A stretch of 64,000 nucleotides of DNA, taken from the NCBI GenBank assembly GCA_017303485.1, contig JAFLCY010000001.1:62001-126000 (forward strand), given 5' to 3'. Positions within the stretch are counted from its first letter, which is position 1; the number at the start of each line of letters is the position of its first letter. The notes beneath the pieces are model-generated. The model was not told where the DNA came from. It saw only the letters and a list, made by a program, of their open reading frames with translations, and did not search any database. The stretch comes from Rhodobacterales bacterium (GTDB taxonomy: Bacteria; Pseudomonadota; Alphaproteobacteria; Rhodobacterales; Rhodobacteraceae). Positions 45,028 to 53,729 of the stretch are shown here, piece by piece. The position numbers and the translations under genes are program-made.

Positions 45028-45510
45028 ATGAACAATCCACGTCGCGAGCAGGATCTGAAGTTTCTGCGACAGTCGGTCGCGCTGTCTGTCGAAGCCAAGG
45101 AACGTGGCGAACTGCCTTTTGGCGCGCTCATCGTCGGGCCCGACGGCGAGGTGGTGCTGACGGGCTTCAATGCGTTCACCACCGACCGCGGTCCCGGGCA
45201 CGCCGAGACCAATCTCGCCCGGGAAGCCGCCCGGAGGTATGACAGCGAGTTCCTAAGGAAATGCACCCTCTACACCTCCATCCAACCCTGCGCCATGTGC
45301 GCGGCAACGGTCTATTGGGCTGAGATCGGACGCCTGGTCTATGGTGCGACGGAAGCCGATCTCGCAGAGCTTGTGGGGGGCAATCCTGACAACAAGACCA
45401 TGGACCTGCCCTGCGAAAAGGTTCTGGCGGCAGGCGCCTGGCAAGTCGAGGTGGCGGGCTATCCGGAATTCAAGGACGAGGCTCTAAAAATCCATGTCGG
45501 CTATTGGTGA
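45028..45510 (+). CDS. Nucleobase deaminase, CDA fold (second copy)
   Basis: 160 residues, clearly paralogous to the deaminase at 28121. Zinc ligands in GHAETNLARE and QPCAMCAAT. Shared stretches include MDLPC near residue 130. GGGGAG precedes the ATG. First gene of the LysR-divergent cluster. By analogy it deaminates an amino-purine; divergence of the segment after the PCxxC motif suggests a different substrate from the first copy. Confidence 0.86.
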   Translation: MNNPRREQDLKFLRQSVALSVEAKERGELPFGALIVGPDGEVVLTGFNAFTTDRGPGHAETNLAREAARRYDSEFLRKCTLYTSIQPCAMCAATVYWAEIGRLVYGATEADLAELVGGNPDNKTMDLPCEKVLAAGAWQVEVAGYPEFKDEALKIHVGYW

Positions 45511-45579
45511 AAGTGATTCCGGCATTGGTTTCACGCCAATAGTGCAAGCCCGCTGAAGGGCCAATCGAGGAGACAAGCG

Positions 45580-46638
45580 ATGGCCGACGGTTTTCTTGAC
45601 GACAAGACATGGGAATATTTCTGGCATCCGGTCTGCACCAGAGCGGAGCTCGACGCGGCAGATACCGGCCGCGGCAAACTGAAAAGCGTCACTCTGCTTG
45701 GCCAGGAAATTGTCGTTGCCGACACGGCGACCGGTGTTGTGGCCATGAACAATCGCTGCCCCCACAGGTCGGCGAAACTACACCTCGGCTGGGTCGAGAA
45801 CGATGCGATACGGTGCCCGTATCACGGCTGGCTCTGGAATGGCGCGGATGGCAAGTGCGTCGCAATTCCGGCTGCCCCCGACGGCCCAATTCCACCCAAC
45901 GCCCGGGCGAAGAAATACAGTTGCGAAGAGCGCTATGGGCTGATCTGGGTCCGCCTTCGGGATGATATCGAGACGTCAATTCCGCGGCACGGCGTATTTG
46001 ACGACCCTTCCTTCCGATCTGTGCTCGGGCCATCCTATGTCTGGAAGACCCACTCAGCCAGGCGCGTCGAAAACTACACCGACCTTGCGCACTTTCCATT
46101 CGTTCACCCTGAGACACTCGGAAATGCGGCACAGCAGACGTTCCTGACGCCAGATATCGACTTTCAGAATGAGGGTGAGCTCCGCTTCAAATACTATCCC
46201 GCCGAAGGGGCGCGCAGCGCGATGGATGCCAAAGGCAATCTATCGCCCTTGAAGTTCACCGACTACACGATCCGATTGCCCTTTGGCGTGACTGTCGACC
46301 TCACGTTGCAGAACGGCCAACGCGCATTTCTCTGGGTCTGGGCGACACCAATCGACGCGATTCACTGCAAGAGCTTCTGGTTTGCATGCCGGAATGGTGA
46401 TCTGGACGGCCCGGACGAAAACCATATCAACACGCAGCTTCGCATTCTTGAAGAGGATGTCGACATCGTCGAAAGCCAGGATCCCGAGCAGATCCCCCAT
46501 CCCAAGGATGAAATCGCTGTCGGTCCCGACAAGGTTTCACTGACCTACCGCCGCTGCCTCTACGACATGTGCCGGGCAATCTCCAAATCGCCGGACGATC
46601 TGATGTCTTATCTGACAACTGGAAGAGACAATATCTAG
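45580..46638 (+). CDS. Rieske non-heme iron oxygenase, alpha subunit (second copy)
   Basis: 352 residues. Rieske ligands C60, H62 (CPHRS) and C79, H82 (CPYHG); mononuclear iron ligands D168, H171, H176 in TDLAHFPFVH. As with the first copy, size and absence of a beta subunit fit a demethylase/monooxygenase. It is only distantly similar to the copy at 39588 outside the motifs. Immediately followed by its reductase. Between a deaminase and a molybdenum hydroxylase, the substrate is likely an N-heterocycle; that is inference. Confidence 0.9.
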   Translation: MADGFLDDKTWEYFWHPVCTRAELDAADTGRGKLKSVTLLGQEIVVADTATGVVAMNNRCPHRSAKLHLGWVENDAIRCPYHGWLWNGADGKCVAIPAAPDGPIPPNARAKKYSCEERYGLIWVRLRDDIETSIPRHGVFDDPSFRSVLGPSYVWKTHSARRVENYTDLAHFPFVHPETLGNAAQQTFLTPDIDFQNEGELRFKYYPAEGARSAMDAKGNLSPLKFTDYTIRLPFGVTVDLTLQNGQRAFLWVWATPIDAIHCKSFWFACRNGDLDGPDENHINTQLRILEEDVDIVESQDPEQIPHPKDEIAVGPDKVSLTYRRCLYDMCRAISKSPDDLMSYLTTGRDNI

Positions 46639-46639
46639 C

Positions 46640-47806
46640 ATGACGCAACGGCCCGCCTCAAAAATCTGGGAGAAGGGAAACTGGAACCTGCGTTGCGTGA
46701 GAATCTTCCACGAGACGCGGGACGTGAAGACGTTCCATTTCGTCGATGCCGACCAGGGCGAAACCCAAACACTCTTCCGGCATAAGCCCGGACAGTTCAT
46801 CGTCCTCCGCCTCCGCTCGGATGCCCACGCGCTCAACCGATCGTATACTGTTGCTTCGCCGCCCTCGCGCCCCGAAACGCTGCAACTGACAATAAAGCGC
46901 GACCCCAATGGGCTTGTGTCGCGCTATATGCACGATCATCTGAAGGTAGGAGATGTGCTTCCCGTCTCTGGTCCGGTAGGCGAATTCAACTCGGTCGACA
47001 TTAACTCTCGCCGAAGCCTGCTTTTGCTCTCGGGTGGATCCGGGATTACACCGGTAATGTCAATCCTGCGCTATATCTACGACAGTGCCGACACCGAAAC
47101 CGATGTGATCTTTCTACATTCGTCCCGGACGCCGGCCGATATCATATTTCGAAACGAGCTCTCCACAATGGCAGCAGCCCGTGACAACCTGAAGATCGGC
47201 TTCATCTGCGACGCCGATGCAGAGGACGGAATGAGGTCCGGGCTATTTTCATTCGCGCTCCTGAATGAGATGGCGCCAGATTTCCTGGAACGAACCGTTC
47301 TGACCTGCGGTCCGAAGCCCTATATGCAGGCGATCAAGGATATGTTGTTCATGTCTGGATTCGACATGAAGCAATACCACGAAGAGAGCTTCAGCGAGGC
47401 ATCAAACCGCCGACACCCCGAAAATGCAACACCCGATACCGTTGGGCCGCAAACTGGGAAAGGCCGGCTGCCAGATACCATTGGCGAAGCCGAAAGCAAG
47501 TTACCCGCGTCCGACCCTCCCATAGTGGATTCATCGGCAGCCGGCGAGCAAGTGGTGAACTTCAGAATCTCCGGTAAATCCGAGAATTATAAGGCCGGTG
47601 AAACCTTGCTTGCCATTGCCTCGCGTGCGGGTATTGCGGTCCCCACGAGCTGCCAGATTGGCTTGTGCGGCACCTGCATGCTCAAAATTCTTCGGGGCGA
47701 GGTAGAAATGGACGAGGACGAGGGTCTTGAAGATGAATTCCGAGCGGAGGGATATCGGCTGAGTTGCTGCGGGCATCCAAAAGGAACACTCGATGTCGAA
47801 TTCTGA
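46640..47806 (+). CDS. Oxygenase reductase: FNR-type flavoprotein with C-terminal 2Fe-2S ferredoxin
   Basis: 388 residues. FAD-binding LNRSYTVASPPSRPETLQLT near 74-93; NAD-binding LLLSGGSGITPVMSILRYIY near 129-148; CGPKPYMQAIKDML near 222. The C-terminal plant-type ferredoxin has C338, C343, C346 (CQIGLCGTC) and C376. The order FAD, NAD, ferredoxin resembles GbcB-type reductases rather than VanB (FMN, NAD, ferredoxin). A poorly conserved linker of about 60 residues (near 255-305) separates the modules. Starts one base after the oxygenase stop. It should donate electrons to the Rieske protein at 45580 and perhaps also to that at 39588. Confidence 0.92.
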   Translation: MTQRPASKIWEKGNWNLRCVRIFHETRDVKTFHFVDADQGETQTLFRHKPGQFIVLRLRSDAHALNRSYTVASPPSRPETLQLTIKRDPNGLVSRYMHDHLKVGDVLPVSGPVGEFNSVDINSRRSLLLLSGGSGITPVMSILRYIYDSADTETDVIFLHSSRTPADIIFRNELSTMAAARDNLKIGFICDADAEDGMRSGLFSFALLNEMAPDFLERTVLTCGPKPYMQAIKDMLFMSGFDMKQYHEESFSEASNRRHPENATPDTVGPQTGKGRLPDTIGEAESKLPASDPPIVDSSAAGEQVVNFRISGKSENYKAGETLLAIASRAGIAVPTSCQIGLCGTCMLKILRGEVEMDEDEGLEDEFRAEGYRLSCCGHPKGTLDVEF

Positions 47807-48809
47807 CAGAGTTCCGACGCATACCGACACCAAGGAGTTTTCGTTGGGCTGCAACGGCCGCGGCATCATGCACAGAATGCCACTTTCGGTCGATGAGCAA
47901 TTTCGGATGATCAAGGAAAGCGAAGTCTTCGACCACTTTGATCGCATCCCCCAACCGGGCGAGGAGTCCGAGTACCTGCGCGCTTCTGAAAAGTATGGCG
48001 TGCCAATGACGACGGGGCTCTGGACCTATGTTGTCAATCAAGATGAGGAACTGGTCCGGACGAATCTGCGATTTGCAAAGGAGGCCGGCATAGCCTGCCA
48101 CAACCTGATGATTTCAGCGCGCCGCGCAGACGGCGCGGTCGTAACCGACGATGAGGTTGCCGAGTTCTATTTGAAAGCCTATGAATATGGTAATTCGATT
48201 GGCGTCACAATCTGCGCCGAGGTTCATATTTACATGTTCTCTGAGGATTTCAGAAGAGTGCTTCCCGTCGCAAATCTGGTACGGGCGCGTGGCGCACCCT
48301 TCAACTTCGTTCTGGATCATTCGCATGTCCTGCTTAAAATTGAAAGTGAAGAAGAGCAGGACGTTTCCCAAATCCGGGAGGATGTGGCCTCGGGGCGATT
48401 GAAGCTCGACCCCTATGAAGACGGAAACATCATTGACGAGTGGATCCGGGAGAACATGGTCGTCTGGCTCCAGGTCCGCCCAGTCGCTCCGAATGGGCCA
48501 AAGAACCGTTCAATGCTTGGCCGCGGCGACAGATACGGCCGCGCCTGTCAATATCCCTTCTTTCGCCCTGCCGCCGGCGAGTGGACCGAGTTCTGGCATG
48601 CTTACAAGGTTGAGCCCTGCAAAGAGGTCGTACGCAGGCAGCTTCTGCACCACTGGAATACTCCGGGCAGCCCAATGAAATGGGTGACGACAGACATGAT
48701 CGACATGCCGGACTATGGCGGTGGCGTCGGATATTCTCTTTGGGAGCAAAACGTCGCGATTGCGCGTTGGATCCGACAGACCTGGAATGACATCAAGAGT
48801 GGCAGCTGA
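47793..48809 (+). CDS. Putative xylose-isomerase-like TIM-barrel protein
   Basis: 338 residues, overlapping the reductase stop by 14 bases. No definite family match. Features that fit the AP-endonuclease-2/xylose-isomerase-like barrel are alternating strands with acidic or histidine ends: CAEVHIYMFSEDFRRV near 145, FNFVLDHSHVLLKIE near 172 and WLQVRPVAPNG near 227. Such proteins act on sugars, hydroxypyruvate or occasionally on ring compounds. Cotranscribed with the oxygenase pair, so a role in processing its product is possible. Treat the family call as tentative. Confidence 0.55.
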   Translation: MSNSDRVPTHTDTKEFSLGCNGRGIMHRMPLSVDEQFRMIKESEVFDHFDRIPQPGEESEYLRASEKYGVPMTTGLWTYVVNQDEELVRTNLRFAKEAGIACHNLMISARRADGAVVTDDEVAEFYLKAYEYGNSIGVTICAEVHIYMFSEDFRRVLPVANLVRARGAPFNFVLDHSHVLLKIESEEEQDVSQIREDVASGRLKLDPYEDGNIIDEWIRENMVVWLQVRPVAPNGPKNRSMLGRGDRYGRACQYPFFRPAAGEWTEFWHAYKVEPCKEVVRRQLLHHWNTPGSPMKWVTTDMIDMPDYGGGVGYSLWEQNVAIARWIRQTWNDIKSGS

Positions 48810-48851
48810 GCTTCCCAATCAAATTCATATCATCAACTAAGGATGACGCCA

Positions 48852-49877
48852 ATGAAACATCTGAAGAACGTTCTGCGTGCTGTAGTCATTGCTACGCCCC
48901 TTGTTCTTGCCATGGGTGCAGCGGAAGCCGAAGACGCACCAAAGAAGATGAAATTTGCATTTGCCCTGACTACCGGGGTCGAGAATGCCTGGGCTGAATC
49001 GCTCTTGAGTTCATTCAAAACCATACAGGAGCAGAAGCCTCACGGGCTGGAACTGAGTATGAACTACACGGAGAACGTTTGGGGCGACAAATCGATGGAC
49101 GTCCTGCAGAGCTATGCAGAGACCGGCGAATATGACGTCATCTGGGCCCACAGCTCCTTTTCGGACGAGGTTGAGGAGCTGAAGGAAGAGTATCCCGAAA
49201 TCATGTTTGTGACGGTGGGCTCCGGAAACCGGCCGCTTGGTGGAAACAGCTACCTCGTGTATATGCACCTCCATGAACAGGCGTATCTTGCGGGGGTTCT
49301 CGCGGGAATGACGACCAAGACTGATGTGCTTGGCATCGTCGGGTTGTTTCCGGCGGATGACGTGAATGATCGGATCAATGGCTTTCGGGCCGGCGCAAAG
49401 GCTGTCAACGCGAATGTGAAGGTCGTCGTAACATTCATTGAAAGCTGGTATGATCCTGCAAAAGCAATGGAAGCCGCAAACGCTCAAGTGGCCGCCAAGG
49501 CCGATATCATCTACCAATTTGGCGAGAGTTTCGAAGCCTGCAAGAACAATCGTATCATGTGCATCGGAAGCTACATTGACGCCAATCCTTATGCGCCGGA
49601 ATCGGTAGTTACAAGTGTGACGGCCAATTGGCAGCCAGTTCTCGGATATGTCGTCGATGAATGGGTGAAGCACAAGGAAAGCGGTGAGCCACTCAATGCG
49701 CCGATGGAAGAGATCTGGTTTCCGATGGCGGCGGGCACTGGCGAGCTGGCGCCCTATCACGACTTCGAAAGCGTGCTTTCTGAAGAGACCAAAGAGAAGG
49801 TAATTGAGACACGCGACAAGATTGTGTCCGGGGAATTGATTGTTCCGTTGGATACTTCGCTCCCGGTCTCCGATTGA
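48852..49877 (+). CDS. BMP family ABC transporter substrate-binding protein (second copy)
   Basis: 341 residues, strongly similar along its length to the protein at 32603: shared GNRPLGGNSYL, VGLFPADDVND and FIESWYDPAKA. Signal peptide MKHLKNVLRAVVIATPLVLA to AEAED. ATG 48852 is chosen because AAGGA lies eight bases upstream; ATG 48843 overlaps that site. No permease or ATPase accompanies it, so it probably uses the transporter at 35605-39142 with a different ligand. Confidence 0.92.
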   Translation: MKHLKNVLRAVVIATPLVLAMGAAEAEDAPKKMKFAFALTTGVENAWAESLLSSFKTIQEQKPHGLELSMNYTENVWGDKSMDVLQSYAETGEYDVIWAHSSFSDEVEELKEEYPEIMFVTVGSGNRPLGGNSYLVYMHLHEQAYLAGVLAGMTTKTDVLGIVGLFPADDVNDRINGFRAGAKAVNANVKVVVTFIESWYDPAKAMEAANAQVAAKADIIYQFGESFEACKNNRIMCIGSYIDANPYAPESVVTSVTANWQPVLGYVVDEWVKHKESGEPLNAPMEEIWFPMAAGTGELAPYHDFESVLSEETKEKVIETRDKIVSGELIVPLDTSLPVSD

Positions 49878-49880
49878 CGT

Positions 49881-49938
49881 GTCAAAGCTGATCGGCGTGC
49901 GAACGACGAGGGTCTTCGGCACGCCGACCAACTTTGAC
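49881..49938 (+). terminator. Large hairpin after the second BMP gene
   Basis: GTCAAAG...CTTTGAC outer stem continuing inward to CGGCGTGC / GCACGCCG, about 20 paired bases with two mismatches, directly after the stop codon and followed by TTTGCG. Terminator or attenuator before the molybdenum hydroxylase genes. Confidence 0.7.
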
Positions 49939-50025
49939 TTTGCGTGAGGTAAGCATGATCGATGAGATCTGGCTTTTCACTCAATGTAAAAGCGTACGAT
50001 TGCAGGGGAAGGAGCATTTGCCCGT

Positions 50026-52323
50026 ATGCAGACTATGAACGTCCCTAAGATCGGCGATCCCGTGAAGAGAATTGACGGCCGTGCCAAGGCGTCCGGGAAT
50101 TGCATATACCCCTCAGACTTTGTCCCCTCCGGCTGCCTGTTTCTACGTTTGCTGCATTCGGAGTTTGCGCACGCCAATATAGCAGGAATAGACACTACCG
50201 CTGCGGCGGCCATTTCCGGCGTCGTCGGCATCTTTACTGCAATGGACGTGCCCGGCTTGAACTTGGTTGGCGTTCCCGGCAGGGATTTTGACCGCGGATT
50301 GGAGGCCGATACCCCGGTCCTTTGTGGCGAGCGCGTGCGATCGCGCGCAGACGTGATCGCAATCGTCGCCGCCGAAAGCGACGAGATTGCGAGGGCTGCG
50401 CTAGGGTTGATCAAAGTGACATATGACGTGTTACCGGCGGTCTTCGATCCGCGAGAGGCAATGGCAGCGAATGCCCCGATGATTCACCACTATGGAAATG
50501 TCTTGCATCAGATCCACCATACGGCGGGCGACGTCGATGCGGCGATGGCAGGTGCCGAGGAGATTGTGGAAGCCAGTTTTGTAACTGGTCGACAAGAACA
50601 CCTGCCGCTCGAAACCGAGGCTGGAGTTGCCTATTACGACGAGTTGGGCAATCTCACGATCCGACATGGCGGTCAGCACCCTCATCGCGATGCAGTAGAA
50701 ATTGCCAGATTTCTTGGTATCGAGGCTGACTCGATTCGGGTGCAGACCCCCATGGTAGGGGGTGCCTTTGGTGGAAAAGATGATTTTGTCATCCAATGCC
50801 ATGTTGCGTTGGTTACCTTTCTGACGAAGCGACCCACATATATAATGCTGGATCGGGCGGAGAGCATTGCGACGACCCCGAAGCGACACCCCTATCACAA
50901 CTCATGCAGGATTGCCTGCGACGCCCAGGGTAAATTCTTGGCTGCGACAGTCTCACTTATTTCGGACACTGGTGCGTATGGCGGTTGGGGCGAGGCGGTG
51001 CTTCACGTCACCGCGGAAACCTGTCTTGGCCCCTACTATTTTCCCAATGTAAAGATTGACGGATTTGCTGTGCATACCAACAACTGCACCTCTGGCGCGT
51101 TCCGGGGCTTTGGCGGCTTGCAAGGCACACTCGGGATTGAACTGATGATTGACGAGCTGGCGCGCAGGCTGAATATTGACCCTTTCACGATACGAAAGAT
51201 CAACGCGCTTCAACCCGGCCAACCCGCTCCAGGCGGGTTTGCTTTCAACGCAGATTCCTCCAGCCTAGATCTCGTGTTGGACAGGATTTCTGACAGTGAT
51301 CTCTACAGGAACGGCCTTCGGGAAAAGCAAGACGGTTCGGTCGACAAACCCTGGCTTCGTCGTGGGATTGGCGTGGCGGCCTGCTGGATGGGAACCGGGC
51401 TTTCCAATGCAGTACCAGACTCATGCGAGGCGGCGGTCCAGCTGCTGGAGAGCGGAAGCTACCGCGTTCTTATGGGCGGCGTAGACATGGGGCAGGGCAA
51501 CGCTACTGCCTTTTGTCAGATTGTTGCGACCGAAATGAATTGTCCGATGGCAATGGTTGACATTCAGATTGGCGATTCCTGGGGGCCAAACTCCGGACCC
51601 TGCGATGCGGTACGCTCGATGGCCATCATGGGGAAGGCGCTGCAGAAGGCCATCGTAGATCTCACCTTTCAGATTAAAACTGCGATCGCAGCGAAGCTGT
51701 CGTGTTTGGCTGATGATGTGATCCTGAATGGGGGTGTCGGGCTTGTTCGCGGGAGCAACAAGAGTGTTGAACTATGCTCCCTCGGAAATATGACAGGACG
51801 GGGGCTTCTTAAAATCAATCAGGCGGACCCCAGTCGCAACACGGATGATATGTCGAAATGTATTTTCTCCTATGGCGCGCAGGTCGCGCTTGTCGAAGTC
51901 GACACATTGACCGGTCGTGTTGATGTTTTGAAGATGACCAGCGCCATTGATGCCGGCCGCGTTGTGAATCGCCAAGGGTTCGAAGCTCAGTCTGAGGGCG
52001 GTATCGTGCAGGGTATAGGTTTTGCCCTCTCTGAGGATTGCTTGATGAGGGACGGGCAAGTCTTGAACACCGGACTGTCTACCTACGTTGCGCCCTATGT
52101 TTTCGATGTGCCTGATGAGATTGTGACGCTGGCCGTAGAAAATCCGGACCCACAGACGCCCTATGGGGTCAAGGGTATTGCAGAAATTGTGATGCTGCCG
52201 ACACCCCCGGCTATTTTGAATGCGGTGCGCGATGCTGTTGGTGTTCGATACACTTCAACTCCGCTGATGCCTGAACATGTTCTCGCGGGACTTTCGGATG
52301 CAAATAGACCTTCGAATAAATAG
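50026..52323 (+). CDS. Molybdenum hydroxylase large subunit (xanthine dehydrogenase family, second copy)
   Basis: 765 residues. Seen: DPVKRIDGRAKASGNCIYPS at the start, PMVGGAFGGKDDFVIQCHVA near 240, SGAFRGFGGLQGTLGIELMI near 360, GVDMGQGNATAFCQ near 485 and the catalytic glutamate region YGVKGIAEIVMLPTP near 715, where XdhB of the first copy has KAIGEPPL. Differences around the active site suggest another purine-like or N-heterocyclic substrate. No obvious Shine-Dalgarno beyond AGGGGAAGG 15 bases upstream. DNA here is poorer in G+C than the first xdh genes. Confidence 0.9.
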   Translation: MQTMNVPKIGDPVKRIDGRAKASGNCIYPSDFVPSGCLFLRLLHSEFAHANIAGIDTTAAAAISGVVGIFTAMDVPGLNLVGVPGRDFDRGLEADTPVLCGERVRSRADVIAIVAAESDEIARAALGLIKVTYDVLPAVFDPREAMAANAPMIHHYGNVLHQIHHTAGDVDAAMAGAEEIVEASFVTGRQEHLPLETEAGVAYYDELGNLTIRHGGQHPHRDAVEIARFLGIEADSIRVQTPMVGGAFGGKDDFVIQCHVALVTFLTKRPTYIMLDRAESIATTPKRHPYHNSCRIACDAQGKFLAATVSLISDTGAYGGWGEAVLHVTAETCLGPYYFPNVKIDGFAVHTNNCTSGAFRGFGGLQGTLGIELMIDELARRLNIDPFTIRKINALQPGQPAPGGFAFNADSSSLDLVLDRISDSDLYRNGLREKQDGSVDKPWLRRGIGVAACWMGTGLSNAVPDSCEAAVQLLESGSYRVLMGGVDMGQGNATAFCQIVATEMNCPMAMVDIQIGDSWGPNSGPCDAVRSMAIMGKALQKAIVDLTFQIKTAIAAKLSCLADDVILNGGVGLVRGSNKSVELCSLGNMTGRGLLKINQADPSRNTDDMSKCIFSYGAQVALVEVDTLTGRVDVLKMTSAIDAGRVVNRQGFEAQSEGGIVQGIGFALSEDCLMRDGQVLNTGLSTYVAPYVFDVPDEIVTLAVENPDPQTPYGVKGIAEIVMLPTPPAILNAVRDAVGVRYTSTPLMPEHVLAGLSDANRPSNK

Positions 52324-53662
52324 CGAAGAGATAACGATTGTCGGCGATGGCCGGGAAACCTTGCTTCACCTGTTGCGGGACAGGATGGGGCTGCGCGGCA
52401 CGAAACACGGCTGCGGCGAAGGTGAGTGTGGAGCCTGCACTGTCCTGCTGAATGGTCGGCCCGTTACGTCCTGCACCGTCTTGGCCGGTCAGGCACATGG
52501 GCAGGAGATCACGACGATCGAGGGAGTGGAGAAGACCGCGATCGGTGCTTTGCTGCTGGATGCTTTCGAGGAGCACGGCGCTGTTCAATGCGGCTTCTGT
52601 TCGCCGGGTTTTGTGATGTCGGCGCTTCATCTCCTCAGGCAAAACTCTCAGCCGGACCGCAATATGGTTCGCGATGCCATATCGGGAAATTTCTGCCGAT
52701 GCACCGGATACAAGAAGATCGTCGATGCCATTGGCTCCGTTCGTCCAGCTATGGATACCTATGCAGGCCAGGCAACCGATCTTCCTGCTGTCGAAGGGGT
52801 TGATGTCAGGAGCGAAGAATTTGTACGAGTGGCCTCGTTGCAGGACGTTCTCGAGTTGATAGCGACTGATCATGACCTGACATTGATCTCTGGCGGGACC
52901 GATATTTGCGTCCGGAATGCTCATTCCCTGAAGGTCAAGCGATTTGTCGATCTGACCGGTCTGGCTGAGCTGAACTTCATTCGAGACGATGGCCGTGGAA
53001 TTGCGATCGGAGCAGCGACGACATATAGTGAAATTCTGGAGAGTCCAGTGATTCAGACACGGGCCGGGATTTTGATTGAAGCTGCGAAGCAGGTTGGCGC
53101 GGGGCAGATCCAGAGTACAGGGACGTTGGGCGGAAACATCGTCAATGCCTCACCCGCGGCAGATGGCGTTGCGGCGCTCGTGGCGCTTGGAGCAATCGCT
53201 GTTGTCGCGTCAAAGAATGGCGCACGCCACATTCCGGTGGAACTGGTGGCGACCGGACCTGGCCGGACTACCTTGGTGCCCGGCGAATTGATCAAGGAGA
53301 TCATCCTTCCATTGTCGCTCGATTCAGTGGCCTCGCGTGTCGGGTTCTTTCAGAAATTCGGGCCGAGGCAAACGCAGACGATTTCGATCGCATCAGTCGC
53401 ATTCGATGCACTATTTGCTCGGGGAAATCTGGCCGATGTCCGCATCAGTCTCGGTGCGGTTGGTCCTACAGTCTGCGTTGCGCATGATACGGCCCGCTTG
53501 CTCATGAGCGAGCCGCTGTCGGAGGCCCTGATCGTCAGGGCTGGCGAGGCAATCCAGGATGAGTGTTCGCCGATTGACGACATTCGCGGCAGTGCCCGGT
53601 TTCGCCGGCAGCTGGTTCGGGGGTTGCTGATAAAGGGTCTGCTTCCCATGCTGCGTCGCTAA
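52298..53662 (+). CDS. Molybdenum hydroxylase small subunit, 2Fe-2S/FAD fusion (second copy)
   Basis: 454 residues. First cluster GCGEGECGACTVLLNG near 40-55; second cluster VQCGFCSPGFVMSALHLL and NFCRCTGYKKIVDAIG near 95-145; FAD domain LISGGTDICVRNAHSLKVKR near 200 and QSTGTLGGNIVNASPAADGV near 275. ATG 52298 (MQIDLRINSEE) starts inside the end of the large-subunit gene (26-base overlap); 52277 is an alternative. Gene order large-then-small is the reverse of xdhA-xdhB at 28.7 kb. Confidence 0.9.
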   Translation: MQIDLRINSEEITIVGDGRETLLHLLRDRMGLRGTKHGCGEGECGACTVLLNGRPVTSCTVLAGQAHGQEITTIEGVEKTAIGALLLDAFEEHGAVQCGFCSPGFVMSALHLLRQNSQPDRNMVRDAISGNFCRCTGYKKIVDAIGSVRPAMDTYAGQATDLPAVEGVDVRSEEFVRVASLQDVLELIATDHDLTLISGGTDICVRNAHSLKVKRFVDLTGLAELNFIRDDGRGIAIGAATTYSEILESPVIQTRAGILIEAAKQVGAGQIQSTGTLGGNIVNASPAADGVAALVALGAIAVVASKNGARHIPVELVATGPGRTTLVPGELIKEIILPLSLDSVASRVGFFQKFGPRQTQTISIASVAFDALFARGNLADVRISLGAVGPTVCVAHDTARLLMSEPLSEALIVRAGEAIQDECSPIDDIRGSARFRRQLVRGLLIKGLLPMLRR

Positions 53663-53729
53663 AGTTGCTCGGATGACCTGCTCTCCGCTTTGTCCTCGTT
53701 CAGAAGTTGGTTCTGTTCAGCGTTTGGTC

